From: Firmicutes bacterium UBA5766
GTDB lineage: Bacteria; Bacillota; Desulfotomaculia; Desulfotomaculales; Nap2-2B
Direction: 5' to 3'
DNA: 37,621 nucleotides
Assembly (NCBI GenBank): GCA_002418775.1
Contig: DIEU01000055.1
Span: forward strand, 1,943-39,563
Shown here: positions 31,786 through 37,621 of the stretch, in pieces
Position numbering within the stretch: the stretch's first letter is position 1
Layout of the letters: every line of letters starts with the position of its first letter
The notes under the pieces: generated by a model
Seen by the model: only the letters and a program-made list of their open reading frames with translations
Told to the model about the DNA's origin: nothing
Database searches by the model: none
Translations under genes and position numbers: made by a program

Positions 31786-32751
31786 TTATACCCGGTTTGC
31801 CTGAAGGGCACAAGCAATTGCGCCGAATAAACCCGACCTGTCACCAAGCGTAGCGGGAAATACTTTGAGATTTTTTATATTTGATTTAATAACTCTTCTT
31901 TTTAACTCATCATTAATTGCCTGCCACAGCGGAGGCCCTGCTTTCATAGCCCCTCCGCCTAAAAGGATCAGGGAAGGGTTGAGCAGATTTACAATATACG
32001 AAAAACCAAGACCTAAAGCCCTGCCGGTTTTATCCAGAATCCCGAGCGCCTCCTGATCACCGGAAGCAGCAGCCCGTGAAACTGCCTCGGCAGTTATTCC
32101 TTCTATCAAACCCCCGGCCGCTTTGACAATGCCCGTTCCTTTGCCCTGTTGAGCCAGTTCCTTTGCAAAGCGGGCTATAGCAGTTCCCGAGGCTATTGTT
32201 TCCAGGCAGCCCCTATTGCCGCAACTGCACACCAGCCCGTCCGGTTCTAACGTAAAATGTCCTATTTCTCCTGCGCTGTAATCAGCGCCCTGATAAAGCT
32301 CGCCGTCCAAAATTAATCCGCATCCTATACCAGTACTTACAGTAATGTAAATCAAATTGGAAGTCCCTTTGTAATCCCCAAAACAGAATTCTCCCAGAGC
32401 AGCCAGGTTGGCGTCGTTACCAACTGTTACGTTAACCTGTAATGCTTGTTCTAAAAGCATTTTAAGGGGAATATCCCGCCAGCCAAGATTTGGCGCCTGA
32501 TAAACAAAGCCGCTCTGTGGGTCCAGCGGCCCGGGCGCGCCTATTCCAAGATAAGCGGGAATTTCCGGAAGTCCCGCGTTTTTTGAGACCTGTCTAACCG
32601 TTGCCACAACCTTGTTCAGTACAAAATCTATCCCTTTACCGGCTTCGGTTGGTGCCTTGATTTCAGCTAAAATGCGGCCTTTTAAATCGGCAACGGCCGT
32701 ATATATTTTAGTTCCCCCGAGATCAACCCCGGTTACAAATTGATCTTTCAT
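31786..32751 (-). CDS. ROK-family glucokinase
   Basis: A 321-residue kinase that phosphorylates glucose or a related sugar. The N-terminal phosphate-binding motif GVDLGGTKI, the GAPGPLD motif, the substrate-binding NDANLAALGE, the second phosphate motif TVSTGIGCGLI and the ROK zinc motif GH...CSCGNRGCLE (about 165-185) are all present, and LLGGG occurs near 265. There is no N-terminal DNA-binding domain, so it is an enzyme rather than a repressor. The ribosome-binding site AAAGGAAAG is about 12 bases before ATG 32751, rather far. It is followed by the SIS isomerase, giving a glucose to fructose-6-phosphate pair. Confidence 0.92.
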   Translation of the reverse strand: MKDQFVTGVDLGGTKIYTAVADLKGRILAEIKAPTEAGKGIDFVLNKVVATVRQVSKNAGLPEIPAYLGIGAPGPLDPQSGFVYQAPNLGWRDIPLKMLLEQALQVNVTVGNDANLAALGEFCFGDYKGTSNLIYITVSTGIGCGLILDGELYQGADYSAGEIGHFTLEPDGLVCSCGNRGCLETIASGTAIARFAKELAQQGKGTGIVKAAGGLIEGITAEAVSRAAASGDQEALGILDKTGRALGLGFSYIVNLLNPSLILLGGGAMKAGPPLWQAINDELKRRVIKSNIKNLKVFPATLGDRSGLFGAIACALQANRV

Positions 32752-32786
32752 TCTTATTTAAATCTTTCCTTTTCATATTTTTTTAT

Positions 32787-34658
32787 TTAATGAAAAAAAT
32801 TATATACCTCCTGAGCCGCCGGCAGAGTCATACCCGGCACTTCCGTTAAATCATCAAGAGTGGCCTTGCTGATCGCCGCTAAAGATGGAAATGCTGTAAG
32901 AAGCGCCCGCTGACGCACTTTGCCGATGCCTTTTATCTCGTTGAGGACTGAAGAAAGACTGTTGGAAGTATGCAGCTTTCTGTGATAGGCAAGGGCAAAA
33001 CGGTGGGCTTCATCCCTCAATCTCTGCACAAGCTGCAAAGCAGGTGAATTGGAAGGCAAACGAAGAGGTTCATCCCTCTCTTCAAGATAAATAACTTCTT
33101 CTCCCTTGGCTATACTGCAGGCCGGGATATAATCAAAGCCGGTCTGTCTCATCACCTGCCGGACGCAGGAGAGCTGCCCGGCGCCGCCATCTATAATGAT
33201 CAGGTCAGGCAAACGGTGAAATCCGGCTTTCTTTGTCGAGAGACGGCCGCTGTTAATCAACTCTTTTTCTTCACGGCCTCTCATAAACCGTCTCGTTAAT
33301 GTTTCCTGCAAACAAGCGTAATCATTTGGTCCCTCTACAGTCCGGATTTTAAATCTCCGGTAATCGTCCGGCGATATTCTTCCCTGATCAAAAACAGCCA
33401 TTGAAGCAACATTTTCAGAACCCTGGTTATTTGAAATATCATAACATTCCAGGCGCGCGAGAGTTTTTTGAAGGCCCAGCTCCCTCCTAAGTTCTTCCAG
33501 AGCCTGATCGTCAAGCTGTTTTTTTTGCATTGTTATTTCTGCTTCCCGCAATGCCAGTAAGGCATTTTTTTCAACCATTTCAATCAACCTTTTGTTTTCC
33601 CCGCGACGGGGAGTATATATATTGACCTTCCCGCCTCTTTTACGGGAAAGCCAGTCTGCAATAACTTTTTTTTCTTCTTCCATAACACGGGACAGCAGTA
33701 TCTTTTCCGGGACGAAATCAACATTAATGTAATACTGCTTGATAAACGCGGTAACTATTTCAGCGCTGGCTATATCTTCAGTATTCCTGAGCAAAAAATG
33801 CTCCCTGCCGATAAGTTTGCCGGAACGCATGTAGAAAACCATTGCACAGCATAACCCCTGCCCGGCAGCGACAGCGACAATATCCAAATTGCCGGGATTC
33901 TTGAGGATTACTTTTTGTTTCTCAATCACCAGTTCGATCGATTTAATCTGATCACGGAACCTGGCCGCCTTTTCAAAATCCAGTTTTCTTGACGCCTCAT
34001 CCATTCTTAGAGAAATTCTTTTGACCACATCTTCCTGACGGCCCTCCATAAACAGGCAAACCTCCTGAATCATGGCCATATATTCCGCCTGTGTAACAAG
34101 GCCGGAACATGGGGCCAGGCATTGATTCAGATGGTGGTTGAGACAAGGCCTGTTTGTTCTGGAAGCTTTTCCAAAACCACTGTCAACTTCTGTTATTTTC
34201 TGATTGCAGGTTCGAAACTTAAAGAGCTTTCTGATCATGCTTAGAGTATCCTGAATTGCTCCAACCTGTGTATAGGGTCCGAAATAAACAGATCCATCCC
34301 GCACAAAGTTCCTCGTAACCTGAATCCGGGGAAAATCTTCCTTCAGGGATATTTTAAGATAGGGATAACTTTTGTCGTCTTTTAAAAGGATGTTGTAGCG
34401 GGGACGGCGCTCCTTGATCAGGTTCGACTCCAGGATAAGGGCTTCAACTTCATTGTCGGTTACTATGTATTCAAAATCCACAGCCCTTTCAACCAAAGAA
34501 CGTACTTTGGGAGAATGACCGGCTCCGGCATGGTAATATGAACGAACGCGGTTCTTCAGGGATACAGCCTTACCCACATAGATTATATCCCCCCCGTTGT
34601 CTTTAAAAAAATAAACACCGGGCGCACTGGGCAGCCTGCTGAGTTTTTCCTCTAACAT
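32787..34658 (-). CDS. uvrC: Excinuclease ABC subunit C
   Basis: A 623-residue nuclease that makes both incisions in nucleotide excision repair with UvrA and UvrB. The N-terminal GIY-YIG domain (about 10-90) shows PGVYFFKDNGGDIIYVGKA. The UVR motif that binds UvrB is at about 200-235 (ASRKLDFEKAARFRDQI). The C-terminal RNase H-like domain shows YDISNNQGS and IIDGGAGQLS, followed by tandem helix-hairpin-helix motifs (IKGIGKVRQRALL; LTEVPGMTLPAAQEV). ATG 34658 lies 14 bases after the uvrA stop, with GGAGGG four bases upstream, so it is co-transcribed with uvrA. Confidence 0.98.
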   Translation of the reverse strand: MLEEKLSRLPSAPGVYFFKDNGGDIIYVGKAVSLKNRVRSYYHAGAGHSPKVRSLVERAVDFEYIVTDNEVEALILESNLIKERRPRYNILLKDDKSYPYLKISLKEDFPRIQVTRNFVRDGSVYFGPYTQVGAIQDTLSMIRKLFKFRTCNQKITEVDSGFGKASRTNRPCLNHHLNQCLAPCSGLVTQAEYMAMIQEVCLFMEGRQEDVVKRISLRMDEASRKLDFEKAARFRDQIKSIELVIEKQKVILKNPGNLDIVAVAAGQGLCCAMVFYMRSGKLIGREHFLLRNTEDIASAEIVTAFIKQYYINVDFVPEKILLSRVMEEEKKVIADWLSRKRGGKVNIYTPRRGENKRLIEMVEKNALLALREAEITMQKKQLDDQALEELRRELGLQKTLARLECYDISNNQGSENVASMAVFDQGRISPDDYRRFKIRTVEGPNDYACLQETLTRRFMRGREEKELINSGRLSTKKAGFHRLPDLIIIDGGAGQLSCVRQVMRQTGFDYIPACSIAKGEEVIYLEERDEPLRLPSNSPALQLVQRLRDEAHRFALAYHRKLHTSNSLSSVLNEIKGIGKVRQRALLTAFPSLAAISKATLDDLTEVPGMTLPAAQEVYNFFH

Positions 34659-34672
34659 TAAACCCTCCGCCT

Positions 34673-37522
34673 CTACGAAACAATTTTTTTATACCCTGGC
34701 GCTTTCATAGTCAAAGAAGGAAAGACTTTTTTCAAGAACTGCCCTGTATATGATTCTGTCTTACATGCCACTTCTTCAGGTGTTCCCTCTGCAATTACAT
34801 ATCCGCCGCGATCTCCGCCCTCCGGGCCGAGATCGATAATATAGTCGGCAGTCTTGATTACATCAAGATTGTGTTCGATCACTACTACTGTGTCACCTGC
34901 TTCCGTTAAACGGCGCAGGACTTTGAGCAGGTGAGCCACATCATCCATATGCAGCCCGGTGGTGGGCTCGTCAAGTATGTAAATAGTACGCCCGTTGGAA
35001 CGCCGGGACAGCTCTGTAGCCAGTTTTACACGCTGGACTTCCCCGCCGGAGAGTTCCGGCGCCGGCTGACCCAGGCGAATATACCCAAGACCAACATCCT
35101 GCAAAGTTTTTAAACGCCTGTAGATTCGGGGCTGAAACCGGAAAAACTCCGCCGCCTGTTCTACAGTCATGTTTAATATATCGGCTATGCTCTTACCCTT
35201 ATATTTTACTTCCAAAGTTTCACGGTTGTACCTTAAACCTTTGCATACTTCGCAGGGTATGTAAATATCCGGCAAAAAGTGCATTTCAATTTTAACAATA
35301 CCATCACCGTAACAAGCTTCACAGCGTCCTCCCTTAACATTAAAACTAAACCTGCCGGGCTTGTAACCCCGTACGCGCGCTTCGGGCAGCTGTGAAAACA
35401 GATCCCTGATTTCATTAAAAACCCCGGTATAAGTCGCCGGATTGGAACGCGGTGTCCGTCCGATTGGTGATTGATCTACATTGATTACTTTATCAAGAAA
35501 CTCCAGCCCCTCGATACCTCTGCAGAATCCTGTCCGGTTTCTGGAACCATGCAGTTCTTTAGCCAGGTTCGTATAGATTATTTCGTTTACGAGTGTACTT
35601 TTGCCGGAACCGGAAACTCCTGTTACACAAATAAACAACCCGAGAGGGAAACTCACGTCTATATTCTTTAAATTATGCTCGGCGGCACCCAATACTGTTA
35701 AATATTTTTCATCCGGCCGGCGGCGTGCTTCCGGAACAGGGACATACTTCTTGCCGCTTAAATACTGTCCGGTAATTGAAACCGGATTGTCTGTGATATC
35801 TGAAAGTTTTCCCTGGGCTACAACCTCGCCGCCGTTTTCTCCCGCCCCGGGACCAATGTCGACGATATGATCCGCTGTGAGAATAGTCTCTTCATCATGC
35901 TCTACTACAATAACTGTATTGCCAAGGTCTCTTAAATGCAACAGTGTATCTAAAAGACGCCTGTTGTCACGCTGGTGCAAGCCTATACTGGGTTCATCAA
36001 GGATGTACAGAACGCCGGTTAGACCGCTGCCTATCTGAGTAGCCAGGCGGATACGCTGCGCTTCACCGCCGGAAAGGGTACCTGCAGGACGATCAATGGT
36101 GAGATAATCAAGACCCACGTTAGCAAGGAATCCCAAACGTTCGGCAATTTCTTTAAGAATACGCCTGGCAATCAGGTTTTCCCTGTCAGTTAGTTCAAGA
36201 GAACTAAAAAAGCCAATCATTTCAGAAACCGAAAAACGGCTCACCTCAATTATGGAAAGGCCCCCGACTTTTACAGCCAGCGCTTCTTTTCTCAGTCGCT
36301 CGCCCTTACAGTCCGGACAGGGCAGAAAGCTCATATAACGTTCAATTTCTTCACGCATATATTCTGAATTTGTATCCTTGTAACGGCGCTTTATATTGTT
36401 CATAATTCCTTCAAAGGGAACATGGTATTCAATTTGCCGCCCGTACGAGTTTTTATACCTGAACCTTATTTGTTCCTGGCCGGTCCCGTAATAAATCGTG
36501 TTTAACTGCTCAGCGGTTAGTTGGCACAATGGCGTTTCCAGGTTAAAACCGTATTTTTCCGCGACACCTTCCAGACAGGAATAAGCTGTTGCCCCTTTAT
36601 ACCAGCCTTCGATGGCGCCTTCGGCTATTGACTTATTTATATCCGGAATAACCAGATCAGGATTTATTTTTCTATGAACTCCCAAACCCGTACAGGTAGG
36701 ACAGGCGCCAAAAGGACTGTTAAAAGAAAATATCCTGGGTTCGATTTCCGGCAGCCCTGTACCACAGTCCGGACAGGAAAATTTTTCACTGAAAACGATC
36801 TCCGTACCATCTTCAATTGCGGCAACCGCAATACCATCAGCATTTTTAAGGGCGGTTTCCAATGAATCGGTTAACCGCTGCTCCAGGCCGGGACGGTTAA
36901 TTAACCTGTCTACCACTATCTCTATGGTATGTTTTTTGTTTTTATCAATTCCGGGAGTTTCTCCCGAATCATATAATTCACCGTCCACCCTGATCCGGGA
37001 AAACCCATTTTTACGGATCCCCTCAATGAGTTTTTGGTGCTCTCCTTTTTTTCCGCGGATTACAGGCGCCAGGATCATCAACCTGATTCCTTCCGGTAAA
37101 GAAATCAATTGGTCCACCATTTGCTCCACAGCCTGTCTGGTGATGGGTTGTCCGCATTGCGGACAATAGGGCCTGCCGATCCGGGCAAACAGCAGCCTTA
37201 AATAATCATAAATTTCTGTTACTGTACCCACGGTCGAACGGGGATTATGACTGGTAGTCTTCTGGTCAATTGAAATAGCTGGCGAAAGTCCTTCAATATA
37301 ATCGACATCCGGTTTTTCCATCTGTCCTAGAAACTGCCTGGCATAAGCAGATAATGATTCCACATAACGCCGCTGTCCTTCAGCATAGATAGTGTCAAAG
37401 GCCAGTGAAGACTTTCCTGAGCCGGATAAACCTGTAAAAACCACCATTTTCCCGCGTGGGATTTCCAGGCTGATATTCTTTAAATTATGAATGCGCGCGC
37501 CTTTAATTACGATTTTATCCAA
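34673..37522 (-). CDS. uvrA: Excinuclease ABC subunit A
   Basis: A 949-residue damage sensor with two ABC ATPase halves. Walker A motifs are GLSGSGKSSL (about 31-40) and GVSGSGKST (about 640). ABC signatures LSGGEAQRIRL and LSGGEVQRVKL are present. Zinc sites appear as CPDC...CPTC (about 250-285) and CEAC...CEVC (about 740-765). It delivers UvrB to distorted DNA. The product is full length. TTG 37522 is the start, with GGTGTGA seven bases upstream. UvrB is not in the window and may lie just beyond the right edge. Confidence 0.98.
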   Translation of the reverse strand: MDKIVIKGARIHNLKNISLEIPRGKMVVFTGLSGSGKSSLAFDTIYAEGQRRYVESLSAYARQFLGQMEKPDVDYIEGLSPAISIDQKTTSHNPRSTVGTVTEIYDYLRLLFARIGRPYCPQCGQPITRQAVEQMVDQLISLPEGIRLMILAPVIRGKKGEHQKLIEGIRKNGFSRIRVDGELYDSGETPGIDKNKKHTIEIVVDRLINRPGLEQRLTDSLETALKNADGIAVAAIEDGTEIVFSEKFSCPDCGTGLPEIEPRIFSFNSPFGACPTCTGLGVHRKINPDLVIPDINKSIAEGAIEGWYKGATAYSCLEGVAEKYGFNLETPLCQLTAEQLNTIYYGTGQEQIRFRYKNSYGRQIEYHVPFEGIMNNIKRRYKDTNSEYMREEIERYMSFLPCPDCKGERLRKEALAVKVGGLSIIEVSRFSVSEMIGFFSSLELTDRENLIARRILKEIAERLGFLANVGLDYLTIDRPAGTLSGGEAQRIRLATQIGSGLTGVLYILDEPSIGLHQRDNRRLLDTLLHLRDLGNTVIVVEHDEETILTADHIVDIGPGAGENGGEVVAQGKLSDITDNPVSITGQYLSGKKYVPVPEARRRPDEKYLTVLGAAEHNLKNIDVSFPLGLFICVTGVSGSGKSTLVNEIIYTNLAKELHGSRNRTGFCRGIEGLEFLDKVINVDQSPIGRTPRSNPATYTGVFNEIRDLFSQLPEARVRGYKPGRFSFNVKGGRCEACYGDGIVKIEMHFLPDIYIPCEVCKGLRYNRETLEVKYKGKSIADILNMTVEQAAEFFRFQPRIYRRLKTLQDVGLGYIRLGQPAPELSGGEVQRVKLATELSRRSNGRTIYILDEPTTGLHMDDVAHLLKVLRRLTEAGDTVVVIEHNLDVIKTADYIIDLGPEGGDRGGYVIAEGTPEEVACKTESYTGQFLKKVFPSLTMKAPGYKKIVS

Positions 37523-37573
37523 GCTATTGTCACACCCGGTATTTTAAATATATTTTTACCTCGAATTAATCTT

Positions 37574-37579
37574 ATTATA
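37574..37579 (-). promoter_or_regulatory. Candidate -10 element of uvrA
   Basis: A perfect TATAAT on the minus strand about 50 bases before the uvrA start. No good -35 hexamer sits 16-18 bases upstream, and no Firmicute LexA box (GAAC....GTTC) is visible here, so SOS control is not supported from this sequence. Confidence 0.35.
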
Positions 37580-37621
37580 ACATAAAAACGATGTCACATA
37601 GTGTTGCGGCTAGCAATAATT

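Overview
The window looks like the chromosome of an anaerobic, endospore-lineage Firmicute of the Desulfotomaculum/Pelotomaculum type (Clostridia, Peptococcaceae-like). This is inferred from gene content and order: oxygen defence by superoxide reductase and rubrerythrin, pyruvate phosphate dikinase with its DUF299 regulator and a CcpN-type repressor, a recO-glyQ-glyS block, a rapZ-whiA-rpoN-gap-pgk block, a pyruvoyl-dependent arginine decarboxylase and an AmmeMemoRadiSam locus. No complete mobile element, CRISPR array, rRNA or tRNA was seen.

Layout. 1-994 (minus): the first codons of rubrerythrin, a COQ7-like di-iron protein and desulfoferrodoxin, read as one oxygen-defence operon with a visible promoter. 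1213-2481 (plus): an exported stalk-domain protein with an unusual start. 2602-5080 (minus): an AAA ATPase, a 33-codon ORF, a secreted bactofilin-like membrane protein, and a decayed FAD-dependent oxidoreductase not obvious as an open frame. 5119-13369 (minus): ppdK, its regulator, ccpN, glyS, glyQ and recO. 13370-14237: the only long gene-free stretch, filled with hairpins and short repeats that look like remnants of REP-type elements. 14238-18096 (plus): five genes, three of them for the cell envelope (amidase, L,D-transpeptidase, Amj lipid II flippase), then a CofE-like protein and arginine decarboxylase. These converge with, and overlap by 36 bp, the minus-strand AmmeMemoRadiSam pair. From there to the right edge everything is on the minus strand: LysE exporter, a tpiA::gpmI fusion, pgk, gap, rpoN, whiA, polysaccharide deacetylase, rapZ, a phosphoglucose/phosphomannose isomerase, ROK glucokinase, uvrC and uvrA.

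How it fits together. The carbon theme is lower glycolysis/gluconeogenesis: PPDK makes PEP, CcpN and the DUF299 protein are the expected transcriptional and post-translational controls, and gap, pgk and tpiA-gpmI carry PEP-derived carbon upward. Two copies of a 43-bp intergenic repeat sit 80-105 bp upstream of pgk and of the sugar-phosphate isomerase gene, in the same orientation, and could be a shared regulatory site. GAPDH has non-standard residues where NAD specificity is normally set.

Main points for a second look: the single-ORF TPI-phosphoglycerate mutase fusion; the 43-bp repeat; four genes whose best ribosome-binding site points to a non-ATG/GTG/TTG codon (ATT, ATC, ACG, ATA); the AmmeMemoRadiSam locus with its two-domain Memo/AMMECR1 protein; the pseudogene after ppdK; replacement of yvcK by a deacetylase between rapZ and whiA; and the structured repeat region upstream of the amidase.
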